Of a DNA stretch of 64,000 nt, positions 46,305 to 54,992 are shown one piece after another; position 1 is the first letter of the stretch; each line of letters begins with the position of its first letter. Below the pieces are notes generated by a model that was given only the letters and a program-made list of their open reading frames with translations, searched no databases and had not been told where the DNA came from. Source of the DNA: Pirellulales bacterium (GTDB lineage Bacteria > Planctomycetota > Planctomycetia > Pirellulales > Lacipirellulaceae). The translations under genes were made by a program, and so were the position numbers. The DNA is taken from positions 124,001 to 188,000 of the forward strand of contig JAHBXQ010000007.1 in the NCBI GenBank assembly GCA_019636345.1, in the 5' to 3' direction.

Positions 46305-47387
46305 GTGGCGGCGCCCCAACTTACTCGTGCCATCGGACTGATCAGCTCGTCGGCTGGAGATGCGGTCGAAGCGGCGGTCATCGACACCGACGGCCGTGAC
46401 GAGATTTTCCCCCGCGGGGGCGTCTCGTTGCCGTACGACGAGAGTCTCCGTTGGCGGATTCTCGAGGCGACTCACAACGATCTGCCGACGACCGAAATGC
46501 TGCGGCTCGAGAAGCAACTCACCGCGTATCATGCCGCGGCGTTCGCCGAGCTGCGGCAGGCCTGCCCCGACGACGTCGCCGCGGCGCAGTTGATTGGGTT
46601 CCAGGGGCACACGATTCGCCACCTTCCTGCCGAGGGTCTCACCCTTCAGCTCGGCAACCCGTGGCAGTTGGCCGAGGCGACGGGGCTGCCGGTGGTGAGC
46701 GACTTTCGTCGGCACGACATGGCGACCGGGGGCCAGGGCGCCCCGCTGGCGGCGATGTTTCATTGGGCGCTCATGGCCCGGGAGCCGCGGCCGGCGCTCA
46801 TGCTCAACCTGGCGTCGGTCGCCAGCGTCACTTGGCTAAGCAAGCAGAACGAAATCATCGCCGGCGATACGGGGCCCGGCATTGGTCTGCTCAACGAGTG
46901 GGTCGAGGAGATGGCCGGCCTGCCGCACGACATGGACGGCGTCCTCTCGTCAGCCGGACGAGTCGATGGCGAGGTCGTTCGGCAGGCGCTGGAGACTCCC
47001 TTCTTCGCTCGTCCGCTACCCAAGGCGGTCGGGCGATATGACTTCGATCACATTGACGTCTCGAACCTGAGCATCGAAGACGGCGCCGCGACGTTGTGCG
47101 CGATTAGCGTCGAAGCATTCGCCGCCGCGGCGAAGAAGCTTCCCGAGTTGTCCCCCCTGCTCTGGATCACCGGCGTCGGCAGCGAGCACCCGGTCCTGGT
47201 TCGCATGCTCGGCGAACACTTCCCGACGGTACGCAACGTCTCCGAGCGCGGACTCAACCCCCGCACCATGGCGGCCGAGTGCTTTGCTTGGATGGCCGTT
47301 CGGCACGTGCGGCGGCTCCCCGTCACCACGCCCGAAACCACCGGCTGTCGTTCGGCCGACTGCGCCGGTTTCATCACCCTGCCGTAG
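46305..47387 (+). CDS. Anhydro-N-acetylmuramic acid kinase-like protein with degenerate nucleotide motifs
   Basis: The protein has 360 residues, the usual length of AnmK. AnmK phosphorylates and opens anhydro-MurNAc in peptidoglycan recycling. Conserved parts here: GFQGHTIRH, TLQLGNPWQLA, the catalytic-Asp block SDFRRHDMATGGQGAPLA, GDTGPGIGLLNEW and FARPLPKAVGRYDF. Divergent parts: the N-terminal GTSxDGxD is ISSSAGDAVEA, the NxGGIANx strand is NLASVASVT, and the GGGxxN strand is TGVGSEH. Kinase activity is therefore doubtful. GTG 46305 is chosen because GAGGA lies eight bases upstream. It leads an operon with two oxidoreductase genes (34- and 31-bp gaps). Confidence 0.75.
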   Translation: MAAPQLTRAIGLISSSAGDAVEAAVIDTDGRDEIFPRGGVSLPYDESLRWRILEATHNDLPTTEMLRLEKQLTAYHAAAFAELRQACPDDVAAAQLIGFQGHTIRHLPAEGLTLQLGNPWQLAEATGLPVVSDFRRHDMATGGQGAPLAAMFHWALMAREPRPALMLNLASVASVTWLSKQNEIIAGDTGPGIGLLNEWVEEMAGLPHDMDGVLSSAGRVDGEVVRQALETPFFARPLPKAVGRYDFDHIDVSNLSIEDGAATLCAISVEAFAAAAKKLPELSPLLWITGVGSEHPVLVRMLGEHFPTVRNVSERGLNPRTMAAECFAWMAVRHVRRLPVTTPETTGCRSADCAGFITLP

Positions 47388-47421
47388 CCTCCTCGGCGTT
47401 GCCCCCAGGCGCTTCCCTCAG

Positions 47422-48315
47422 ATGTCGTCACGTCGAATCGGATTCGTCGATTACCGGCTGGACAACTTCCACGCCGAGGTATATCGGAAGGCCCTGCGCG
47501 ACCCGCTGGCGTCGCGGGGATATCGGCTCGCCGGGGCGACGGCCCTGCTCGCCGACGCGAGTCGCGACTGGTGCGCCGAGCGGGACGTGACCTACTATCC
47601 CACGGTTGCGGAACTGGCCCCGCACGTCGATTGCTTCATGGTGTTGGCTCCCTCGAACCCCGAGGTTCACCTCGAGCTCTGTCGACAGACCTTTCCGTTC
47701 GGCAAGCCGACGTTCGTCGACAAGACCTTCGCCCCCGACGCCGCGACCGCTGCCGAGATTTTCGATCTGGCCGACGCTTTCGGCACGCCCGTTCAATCGA
47801 CCTCGGCGCTGCGGAGCACGCCGATTCAGCAGGCGCTCGCCGAGCTGCCGGGGCCGCTCCAGCATCTCGTCGTCTTCTCGTCGGGGACCTCGTTCGTCGA
47901 GTACGGGATTCACCCCGTCGAACTCGCCGTAAGCTGCCTGGGACCCGAGGTCCAGGAGATGATGCGGCTAGGGTCCGCGGATCATCCGCTGTTCGTGCTG
48001 AAGTTCTCGGGCGAGCGGACCGCGCTGATCGACTTCAATCTGCAGGCCGAGGTCCCGTTCAGCGCGATCCTGTCGAGCGCCTCGGGGAGCGAGCGGATCG
48101 CCGTCGACGGCGCCCGGCTGTTCATCGACGCGGCGGCGAGCATCCTCGACTTTTTCGACGCGCGGCGTCCGCTCGTCGATCGGCGCGAGACCCTTGCGGT
48201 GCGACGGATCCTCGACATGGCGCTCGACGAGGCGGCCTGGGAACGATTCGCCCCCCTCGACGGTCGGCGCGAACTCATCGCGGTCAAGCCTTCCGCTGCT
48301 CCCGGCGTCTTCTAA
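47422..48315 (+). CDS. Divergent Gfo/Idh/MocA-like oxidoreductase
   Basis: The protein has 297 residues. The N-terminus is a Rossmann-type start with an atypical dinucleotide loop (GFVDYRLDNFHAEVY). Later parts look like Gfo/Idh: VDCFMVLAPSNPEVHLELC, then KPTFVDKTFAPDAATA, where the usual EKP is DKT with the lysine kept. The C-terminal half is beta-rich. It is the middle gene of the operon with the AnmK-like and the second Gfo/Idh gene. Substrate unknown; the context suggests a sugar-acid or amino-sugar derivative. The ATG at 47422 has no strong Shine-Dalgarno sequence, but it matches where similarity to the family begins. Confidence 0.7.
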   Translation: MSSRRIGFVDYRLDNFHAEVYRKALRDPLASRGYRLAGATALLADASRDWCAERDVTYYPTVAELAPHVDCFMVLAPSNPEVHLELCRQTFPFGKPTFVDKTFAPDAATAAEIFDLADAFGTPVQSTSALRSTPIQQALAELPGPLQHLVVFSSGTSFVEYGIHPVELAVSCLGPEVQEMMRLGSADHPLFVLKFSGERTALIDFNLQAEVPFSAILSSASGSERIAVDGARLFIDAAASILDFFDARRPLVDRRETLAVRRILDMALDEAAWERFAPLDGRRELIAVKPSAAPGVF

Positions 48316-48346
48316 TCTTGCCTACGGGCGCAAATGGGCGACCGCC

Positions 48347-49396
48347 ATGTCGACGCATCTTGGAATCATCGGGGCCGGCGCGATCGGTCGGAAGCATGCC
48401 GAGGCGGCCCGCAAGGTCGGCGTCGCGGTGCGGTGGGTTGTCGACCCCTGTCGAGAACGCGCCGAAGATCTCGCTGCGACGTGCGGGGCCGAAGCGCTCG
48501 CGAGCCCCGAACCGTTGTGGGGCGATGCCGTCGTCGGCGCCGTGATCGTCGGCGCGCCGAACAAGTGGCACGCCGAGTTGGCCGTCGCCGCGCTCGAGGC
48601 GGGCAAGGACGTGCTCCTGGAAAAGCCGATGGGGACCTCCGTCGCCGAGTGCCGACGAATCAACGCCGCTGCGCAGGCCGGCGACCGTGTGTTGCAGCTC
48701 GGGTTCGTCCATCGCTACACCGGCGTCGGCCGTACGGCAGAGCGTCTCGCTCGCGCGGGAGCGTGCGGCGAGATCTACCACGCTCGGGCCCAACTGCGCC
48801 TCCGTCGCGGCGTGCCGGGCCTCGGCAAGTGGTTCACGACCAAGGAGATCGCCGGCGGCGGGGCCTTGATCGACGTCGGGGTTCACCTCGTCGATCTCGC
48901 TTTGCACGTGCTCGGTTATCCCGAGATTCGCGAGGTCATGGGACAGACCTACGCGACCTTCGGCAGGTGGATGCGCGACTACGTTTACCAGGACATGTGG
49001 GCCGGGCCGCCCGACTACGACGGGGTGTGCGACGTCGAGGACGCGGCGCACGCCTTCATCCGATTCGTCAGCGGCGCCACGCTCGCGCTCGACGTCGCCT
49101 GGGCCGGCAACTTTCCCGAAGCGTCGGTTCCGGCGTCCTCGATGGGATTTTTCGGCGATCGCGGGGGGATGGCCTTCGAACTGTTCGGCGACCACGTCGA
49201 CCTGACTCGCGAGGTCGACGGCGCCGTCGCGGACGAGCGGATCGACGCCCCCGAGACTGACTTCTACTACGACCAACTCGTCGACTTCCTGGAAGCCGTT
49301 GCGACGCGCCGCGTCGCCGGCGCCAGCGGCGCCCACGGCGAGAGGGTTCAATCGATCGTCGAATCGATCTACGCCGACAGCATCGACCGCGGGTGA
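48347..49396 (+). CDS. Gfo/Idh/MocA family NAD(P)-dependent oxidoreductase
   Basis: The protein has 349 residues. The Rossmann loop is GIIGAGAIGRKHA (6-18); the family motif is EKPMGTSVAEC, with the catalytic lysine in EKP. The C-terminal dimerisation/substrate domain includes GGGALIDVGVHLVDLALHVLG (His-containing) and ends with the IVESIYADS helix. It is cytoplasmic and oxidises or isomerises a sugar or inositol-type substrate, not identifiable here. It is the last gene of the AnmK-like operon and is convergent with the ECF sigma gene 25 bp away. Confidence 0.9.
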   Translation: MSTHLGIIGAGAIGRKHAEAARKVGVAVRWVVDPCRERAEDLAATCGAEALASPEPLWGDAVVGAVIVGAPNKWHAELAVAALEAGKDVLLEKPMGTSVAECRRINAAAQAGDRVLQLGFVHRYTGVGRTAERLARAGACGEIYHARAQLRLRRGVPGLGKWFTTKEIAGGGALIDVGVHLVDLALHVLGYPEIREVMGQTYATFGRWMRDYVYQDMWAGPPDYDGVCDVEDAAHAFIRFVSGATLALDVAWAGNFPEASVPASSMGFFGDRGGMAFELFGDHVDLTREVDGAVADERIDAPETDFYYDQLVDFLEAVATRRVAGASGAHGERVQSIVESIYADSIDRG

Positions 49397-49421
49397 CGTC
49401 CCGCCGAGCCGGGGCGCCGTG

Positions 49422-50048
49422 TCACGCTTCCGGTTCGTCGCCGGCCATGAGTTGCCTGAGGCGTCGCATTGCGCGCAGGTAGCGCATGCTCGCCGCTTGG
49501 GCCGAGAGGCCCAGGGCTTCGGCGGCCTCGCTGTTCGAAAGATGCTCGAAGTGCCGCATGACGACGATCTCCTGATCGTGATCGTCGAGTTGGCTGCACG
49601 CCTCCTCGAAGCGGCGCTGCAGTTCGTTCCAGGTCGCAGCCGCAGCGGGGGTCAGTTCGGCGTCGCTGAGTTGCGCGACCAGGTCGACCGACGAGTCGTC
49701 GCCAGCCGCGGCCACCAGCGGTTGCTCGCGATCCATGCTGCGCCGAGCCGTCTGGCGATGCCGTCGATGGGCGTCGATGAGCCGGTCCTTGGCCATTTGC
49801 CGCAGCCACAAGTGGAACGGCATGATCGGATTGGCCAGATAGTCGCTCAAGCGGCGACTCGCCTCGATCATCACTTCCTGCACGATGTCGCTGGCGTCGA
49901 CGCGGCGTTTGAGCACGCGATCCATGCGCAGGTCGATGAGCCGACGCACGGCCTCGCGATGACGATCGAGCAGCCGGTTGACCGCGTCGTCGTCCCCATG
50001 CTGGGCGCCGGCGAGAAGCTGCTCGGTTTTTTCTTTTTCGGGCCACAT
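49422..50048 (-). CDS. ECF-type RNA polymerase sigma factor
   Basis: The protein has 208 residues. Region 2 is recognisable by RRVDASDIVQEVMIEASRRL and PFHLWLRQMAKDRLIDAHRRH. Region 4 has LDDHDQEIVVMRHFEHLSNS followed by the HTH AAEALGLSAQAASMRYLRAM. It is of the planctomycete-enriched ECF type. The ATG at 50048 gives MWPEKEKT; longer frames upstream have no sigma similarity. No anti-sigma gene is adjacent. It diverges from the BBP7 barrel gene (411 bp between starts), which could be a target but nothing in the sequence proves it. Confidence 0.9.
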   Translation of the reverse strand: MWPEKEKTEQLLAGAQHGDDDAVNRLLDRHREAVRRLIDLRMDRVLKRRVDASDIVQEVMIEASRRLSDYLANPIMPFHLWLRQMAKDRLIDAHRRHRQTARRSMDREQPLVAAAGDDSSVDLVAQLSDAELTPAAAATWNELQRRFEEACSQLDDHDQEIVVMRHFEHLSNSEAAEALGLSAQAASMRYLRAMRRLRQLMAGDEPEA

Positions 50049-50458
50049 GGCAGGCGAGCCGTTCAGAACAATCGACGGGATGCAAGCGTCGCTAGCTTCG
50101 TCAGGTCGCGGCGGCGCAAATTCCAGTATCGCCGTTCGCCAGCCGCCGGGCAACGCACGCCGGCAGCTTCCTGGGCGAAAGTCCAGCCCCAGGATGCGCT
50201 GGCCTACAGATCGACTGCTTTGGCGCATCTCTTGCCGATCGGTTGCGTCTCGTCCCGGGACGAACGGCGGCCGAAGCGGACCGCTCCCGATCTCCGGGGC
50301 GTTACCGCCCTGTGCGCCGCGCGGGATTGCCCTTGTGGGGCCGTTCTGCGGTTTGCTACAAGCCGCGCCGCCAGTCGGGATGACGCTGCGCACAGTGCGT
50401 GCGCGGCGGTTGCGTTCCTCCTTGCGGCGGCCCTGCGCGGGCTCCAGAAGGACCTTTC
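50049..50458. other. Divergent intergenic region, 410 bp
   Basis: This region lies between the ECF sigma and BBP7 genes. No gene and no clear promoter was recognised. Confidence 0.4.
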
Positions 50459-52354
50459 ATGCTTCTCGATCGATTTGCCTCGTTACGCCTCGTTCGTCCC
50501 AGCCTCGCGCTGGCGATTCTCGCCTGCGCCGGGGTCGAGACGTTCGCCCAAACCAACGCCGGACGCGGCGCCGCGACCCCCTCGCGACGCGATCGAGTCC
50601 GCACGGCCGACGCCGCAATGACCGACGCCGACAAGGCCGCGGGCCGGGCGCTCGACTCGCTGTTCGCCGACCGCCCGCCGGCCGACCCCCTGGCCGACGC
50701 CGCCGCGGGGGCGATGGGAGTCAAGCAAAGTCAGGCGCTGCGCCGCAGCGGGTTCGAGGGGACGCTCGTCCACAACCCCGACCAGTCCGACGGCAATCCC
50801 CCCTACGCCCTGACCGATCGCTACGGCGGCATCGTGCGATACGTCGAGCCTGTCCCCGGGATCGAACTCGACCGGTACGTGGGGCAGACGGTCGGCGTGC
50901 TGCGCGACACGGGGCACACGCTCCTGGCCAGTCAACTCAATTTGCCGCGCACCGCAGGCTCGCGTCCCGCGGCGCTCGGCGGCGTGACGCTTGCGCAGCA
51001 CGTCGAATCGGTCCCTCCCGGGATGGTCGTCGAAGAGGGCGCCGAAATGTTGTCCATGCCCGAGGGAGAGGATCCGCTCTACTTGGACGACGGACTCGAC
51101 TTCCACTCGCATCGTATGCACATGGACGGGGGCTGTCCGCAGTGCGGCAGCATGATTTGCCCCCCGGGGGGCTGCGGATTCGGCGCCCGGCCGATCTTCT
51201 ACGCCCGCGGCGACTACATGCTGATGTGGGCCAAGGGGATGCAGATCCCCCCGCTGGTGGTTCGCGGCGAAGTCAATGACAACAACACCCCCGCCGTTCC
51301 CGGCGACGACTTCTTCGACAACGCGTTCGTCGTCTACGGCAACGAGGAAATCCTCAAACGCGATCGGAGCGGCGGCCGAGTCATTCTCGGCTACTGGCTG
51401 GACGACTACGGCCAATTGGGGATCGAGGGCGAATACCTCGGCCTGGGCAACGTCTCCGAACGATTCACCGACGGCGGCAACGGAACCTTCCCCATCGTCG
51501 GCCGGCCGTTCATCGACGCCACGACCGGGTTCGACGCGGTCGAGGACGTGTCGTTCCCCGGCATCATGGGGACCGTCACCGTCGATTCGGAGAGCCAGTT
51601 TCAGTCGGCCGGCATTCGGCTGCGACGAAACCTGTGCTGCGTCTCCGGCTGCGGGCCCGATTGCGGCGACTGCGTCGGGTGCGGCAGCGCCGTCGGTCAC
51701 GGCGGGCTACTGGCCGATCCGTTCTTCCCGATGTTCGCCCGCGGCTCGCGGCACGTCGATTTCCTGGCCGGCGTGCGATGGGTGCAGCTCAAGGAAAACC
51801 TGCGGATCGTCGAGGACCTGGAAGAAACAGCCACGCCCAACACGACTTTCTTGCTGACCGACAACTTTGCGACGAGCAACGAATTCTTTGGCGGCGAGCT
51901 GGGATTCATATGGGAATGGCGCGATCGCCGCTGGGCACTCGACGTGCTTACGAAGATGGCTCTGGGAAACAATCGGCAGCAGGTCGCCATCAGCGGCTCG
52001 ACCTTGCGCGACCGCGGCACGACGATCGAAACGCTCAAGGAAGACAGCGGGTTGTTGGCTCAGCCATCGAACGTGGGAGTCTACGATCGCAACGTGTTCG
52101 CCGTGGTCCCCGAGATCGGCGTGACGCTGGGGTACGACATCACCCAACGGTTGAGGTTCAACGTCGGCTACTCGTTCATCTACTGGAGTCGCGTGGCCCG
52201 GCCCGGCGAGCAGATCGACCTGGAAGTGAACCCCGATTTCCTCGACTTCGACCCCGACGCGCCCCCGGTGATTCCGGCTCGGCCGCGGTTCGAGTGGCGA
52301 GATTCCGACTTCTGGGTCCAGGGCGTGACGCTCGGGTTCTTGTACCAGTATTGA
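50459..52354 (+). CDS. BBP7-family outer-membrane beta-barrel protein
   Basis: The protein has 631 residues. A signal peptide ends near ETFAQT (about 31). A non-barrel part of about 220 residues follows, then the BBP7 start signature FYARGDYMLMWAKGMQIPPL and a barrel of alternating strands, ending VTLGFLYQY with a terminal aromatic typical of outer-membrane insertion. Two Cys/Gly clusters stand out: GGCPQCGSMICPPGGCGFG (nt 51128-51183) and a denser one at nt 51629-51690. AAGGA lies about six bases before the ATG. BBP7 proteins are planctomycete-enriched; their cargo or structural role is unknown. A terminator hairpin follows. Confidence 0.88.
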   Translation: MLLDRFASLRLVRPSLALAILACAGVETFAQTNAGRGAATPSRRDRVRTADAAMTDADKAAGRALDSLFADRPPADPLADAAAGAMGVKQSQALRRSGFEGTLVHNPDQSDGNPPYALTDRYGGIVRYVEPVPGIELDRYVGQTVGVLRDTGHTLLASQLNLPRTAGSRPAALGGVTLAQHVESVPPGMVVEEGAEMLSMPEGEDPLYLDDGLDFHSHRMHMDGGCPQCGSMICPPGGCGFGARPIFYARGDYMLMWAKGMQIPPLVVRGEVNDNNTPAVPGDDFFDNAFVVYGNEEILKRDRSGGRVILGYWLDDYGQLGIEGEYLGLGNVSERFTDGGNGTFPIVGRPFIDATTGFDAVEDVSFPGIMGTVTVDSESQFQSAGIRLRRNLCCVSGCGPDCGDCVGCGSAVGHGGLLADPFFPMFARGSRHVDFLAGVRWVQLKENLRIVEDLEETATPNTTFLLTDNFATSNEFFGGELGFIWEWRDRRWALDVLTKMALGNNRQQVAISGSTLRDRGTTIETLKEDSGLLAQPSNVGVYDRNVFAVVPEIGVTLGYDITQRLRFNVGYSFIYWSRVARPGEQIDLEVNPDFLDFDPDAPPVIPARPRFEWRDSDFWVQGVTLGFLYQY

Positions 52355-52396
52355 TCGACGCCGCTCGTCGACCGTCGGTCGCGACTGCCAAACGAA

Positions 52397-52429
52397 CGAG
52401 GTCGCGGGGCACTGGGCGCCGCGACCTCG
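52397..52429. terminator. Hairpin between convergent BBP7 and cytochrome genes
   Basis: CGAGGTCGCGG and its exact reverse complement CCGCGACCTCG are separated by an 11-base loop. The hairpin lies between stops at 52354 and 52469, with CGCTTTT downstream. Confidence 0.7.
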
Positions 52430-52468
52430 TGGTGTTGAATCGCTTTTGGGATTGCGCGTGCGCGCCGC

Positions 52469-52897
52469 TCACTCGGCCTTCTCGCCGTCCTTCTTTTCAG
52501 GCTCTTTGAGCAAATCCTCCAGCGCCCCTCCCGGCAGCTTGCCCGCGGCGATCAGTTCGGCATACGTGGGACTCTTCTCGTCCTTAGGGTTCGAGCGCAT
52601 CTTGCCGACCTTCTCCAGCGTCGCGACGATCTTCTCGACGTCCTTGGCGTCCTTCTTGCGGTCGAGCAACTTGCCGAGCTCGACGCCGTATGCGTTCATG
52701 TTGTGCTTGTCTTTGAGCCCTTGGTGACAGACGCAGCACTTGGCTTTCTTCTTGACCAGTTCCTGAAATTCCTTGCTTTCGTGCTCGTCGACGTACTTCT
52801 TCAGGAACTCCTTCTGAAACTGCGGGACGGCCAGGGCGCGGTCGGTCGCCCCAGCGGCGACGACCAGCGCGACCAACGACAACATAAGCTTGCGCAT
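52469..52897 (-). CDS. Small secreted single-heme c-type cytochrome-like protein
   Basis: The protein has 142 residues. The signal peptide ends at ALAVP (about 24). One heme c motif CCVCH (C54, C57, H58) sits in a Lys-rich helical setting, and the rest is charged and helical with a Lys/Glu tail (EPEKKDGEKAE). No obvious distal Met ligand position is certain (Met65 or Met99 are candidates). It is predicted to be periplasmic, where heme would be attached. The start ATG at 52897 is preferred because AAGGT lies nine bases upstream; ATG 52906 is the alternative. It is divergent from the RNA methyltransferase gene. Confidence 0.75.
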   Translation of the reverse strand: MRKLMLSLVALVVAAGATDRALAVPQFQKEFLKKYVDEHESKEFQELVKKKAKCCVCHQGLKDKHNMNAYGVELGKLLDRKKDAKDVEKIVATLEKVGKMRSNPKDEKSPTYAELIAAGKLPGGALEDLLKEPEKKDGEKAE

Positions 52898-53103
52898 CGT
52901 GAACATACCTTGCAGGAAAAACGGGCCGACCGGCTCGCGACTCTCGCAGAACCGCCCGGCAAGAGCGAAAAACCAGTAGAATCAGCCGACCGGGGGCTGT
53001 CAACGCGGGGGTCGCGGGGGGACGTTGAACCGGCAATTTGCGGAGAAATGCGGGCCCCCGCCCCACTCGCTGCAAGCAGGTTCGTGGACGACAATGCTAC
53101 GTC

Positions 53104-54072
53104 ATGTCCGACGCTGATCTTACGCAGCAACTCCCCGCCGAGTTCGTCGAGCGGTTGCAGAACATCGTGCCGCGCGAGCGGTTCGAGGCCGTGCTGCGCA
53201 GCTTCGCCGTCGCCAAGCGTCCCAGCGGCCGCGTGAACGCGTTGCGCGCGGATCCGCGCGCCGTTCTGGCGGAACTGCGCGCCGCGGGAATCGGGCTTGA
53301 GCCGGTCGCTTGGTTGCCCGAGGGGGCGACCCTGCCGGCGGAGCAAAAGCCGCTCCTCACCGCCTCGCCGGCCGTCCTCCAGGGGCGGTTCTATGTCCAG
53401 GGGCTCGCCAGCATGCTGGCCGCCCCGGCGCTCGCGCCGCAGCCGGGCGAGGAGGTGCTCGACTTGGCCGCGGCGCCGGGGGGGAAGACGCTCCACCTCG
53501 CCGCGCTCATGCAGGGCGTCGGGCGGCTGGCTGCCGTCGAGTCGGTGCGGGGACGGTTCTTCACGCTCCGCGAGAATCTGGCGCGAGCCGGCGCCGAGTT
53601 CGTCGACACCTATTGCGCCGACGGCCGGACGATCGGCCGCAAGACTCCCGAACGTTTCGACCGCGTGCTGCTCGACGCCCCGTGCAGCAGCGAGGCCCGG
53701 TTCCAATGTCGCGACCCGACAAGCTGGCAGTATTGGGGCCCGCGCAAGATCGCGGAGAACTCGCGCAAGCAGAAGGCGTTGTTGCGTTCAGCCCTCGAAG
53801 CGGTCAAAGTAGGGGGCGTCGTGCTGTACTGCACCTGTGCGCTGGCGCCCGAGGAGAACGAACTGGTCGTCGCCCACACGCTGCGGCGGTTGGCCGGAGC
53901 GGTCGAGTTGGCGCCGCTTGCCGTACCGGTCGACCACGTGCAACCGGGGCTCGCCGCGTGGCATGGCAAGTCGTTCCCCGCGGAGTTGGCCCGCTGCGTC
54001 CGCGTGCTGCCGACCGGCGACTGCGATGCGTTTTTTCTCGCCAAGCTCGTCAAACTCCGTTCGTTTGTTTGA
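53104..54072 (+). CDS. NSUN/RsmB-type RNA cytosine-C5 methyltransferase
   Basis: The protein has 322 residues. The SAM-binding motif I is LDLAAAPGGKT (119-129). The two catalytic cysteines are in LDAPCSSEARF (C194) and YCTCALAPEENE (C245), the signature of the Nop2/Sun family. The N-terminal part (1-110) includes VKRP-like and RVNALRADP elements. It should methylate cytosine in rRNA or tRNA in the cytoplasm using SAM; the target is unknown. The family RsmB carries an additional NusB-like N-domain that is absent here, so it resembles YebU/RsmF-like or short forms. The next gene, an esterase, follows 66 bp downstream. Confidence 0.9.
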   Translation: MSDADLTQQLPAEFVERLQNIVPRERFEAVLRSFAVAKRPSGRVNALRADPRAVLAELRAAGIGLEPVAWLPEGATLPAEQKPLLTASPAVLQGRFYVQGLASMLAAPALAPQPGEEVLDLAAAPGGKTLHLAALMQGVGRLAAVESVRGRFFTLRENLARAGAEFVDTYCADGRTIGRKTPERFDRVLLDAPCSSEARFQCRDPTSWQYWGPRKIAENSRKQKALLRSALEAVKVGGVVLYCTCALAPEENELVVAHTLRRLAGAVELAPLAVPVDHVQPGLAAWHGKSFPAELARCVRVLPTGDCDAFFLAKLVKLRSFV

Positions 54073-54138
54073 GAGACCGACTCTCGCGGCGCGGCCGTCC
54101 CCTCGACCAACGATCGTCGCTCCAGGAGCGCACCTGCC

Positions 54139-54963
54139 ATGTCTGACCGCATTTGTCTGTGGGCGGCCGCTGTAACGGCCGTTGCGATGATGACCCAGCT
54201 CGATCCCGCGTTTGCTCAGGCTCCCCAAGCGTCGCCGGAACTCGTCGCGGCCGCCGAAGCCCGCACGTTTGCCGACGGCGTCGGGGGGACGCTTCCCTAT
54301 CGACTGTTGCGTCCGCTCGAGGTGACGGTGGGGGTCGAGTATCCCCTGTTGGTGTTTCTGCATGGAATGGGCGAGCGAGGGGACGACAACGTCCGGCAGC
54401 TCATTTGGCTGGAACCGCTGGCCGACGAGGGTCTTCGTGCTCGGCATCCGGCGTTCGTGGTCGTGCCGCAATGCCCGCTCGATACGGAGCCCGGTCCGCC
54501 CCGTTCGATGTGGACGCAGCGGCTGGATCTGAATCAGCCTCCTCAGGCCGCGCCCGAGCCGGCCCCCGCGATGAAGATGGTCATGGGGATCATGGACGCG
54601 GCGATCGAGGAACTGCCGATCGACGCTCGGCGGATCTACGTCGCCGGGCTGTCGATGGGGGGGTACGGCACGTGGGACCTTGCGTGGCGTCGCCACGAGC
54701 AACTTGCGGCGATCGTCCCCATCTGCGGCGGCGGCGACGTCGACAAGGCGAAGCTCATCGCCGACTTGCCGACTTGGGTCGTTCACGGCGGCGCCGACCC
54801 GGTGGTGCCGGCGGCCAATTCGCGTCGAATGGTCGCGGCGCTCGAGCAGGCCGGCGGCAGGCCGATCTACACCGAATTAGAAGGGGTCGGCCACGACAGT
54901 TGGTCGCCGGCGATGGAGAATCGCTTGCTGTGGGACTGGTTGTTCGCGCAGCGGCGCAAGTAG
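54139..54963 (+). CDS. Secreted alpha/beta-hydrolase (esterase/phospholipase type)
   Basis: The protein has 274 residues. The signal peptide ends at AFAQA (about 26). The fold is an esterase/polyhydroxybutyrate-depolymerase-like hydrolase: oxyanion region VFLHGMGERGDD, nucleophile GLSMGGYGTWD (Ser172), acid HGGADPVVP (Asp220) and base GVGHDSW (His252). The triad is complete. Prokaryotic homologues act on feruloyl, acetyl or similar esters; the substrate cannot be read here. It may be co-transcribed with the methyltransferase gene. It is convergent with a DUF2007 gene 30 bp away. Confidence 0.85.
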   Translation: MSDRICLWAAAVTAVAMMTQLDPAFAQAPQASPELVAAAEARTFADGVGGTLPYRLLRPLEVTVGVEYPLLVFLHGMGERGDDNVRQLIWLEPLADEGLRARHPAFVVVPQCPLDTEPGPPRSMWTQRLDLNQPPQAAPEPAPAMKMVMGIMDAAIEELPIDARRIYVAGLSMGGYGTWDLAWRRHEQLAAIVPICGGGDVDKAKLIADLPTWVVHGGADPVVPAANSRRMVAALEQAGGRPIYTELEGVGHDSWSPAMENRLLWDWLFAQRRK

Positions 54964-54992
54964 TTCGCCGGCGGCTTGTTGTCGCGGACGAC

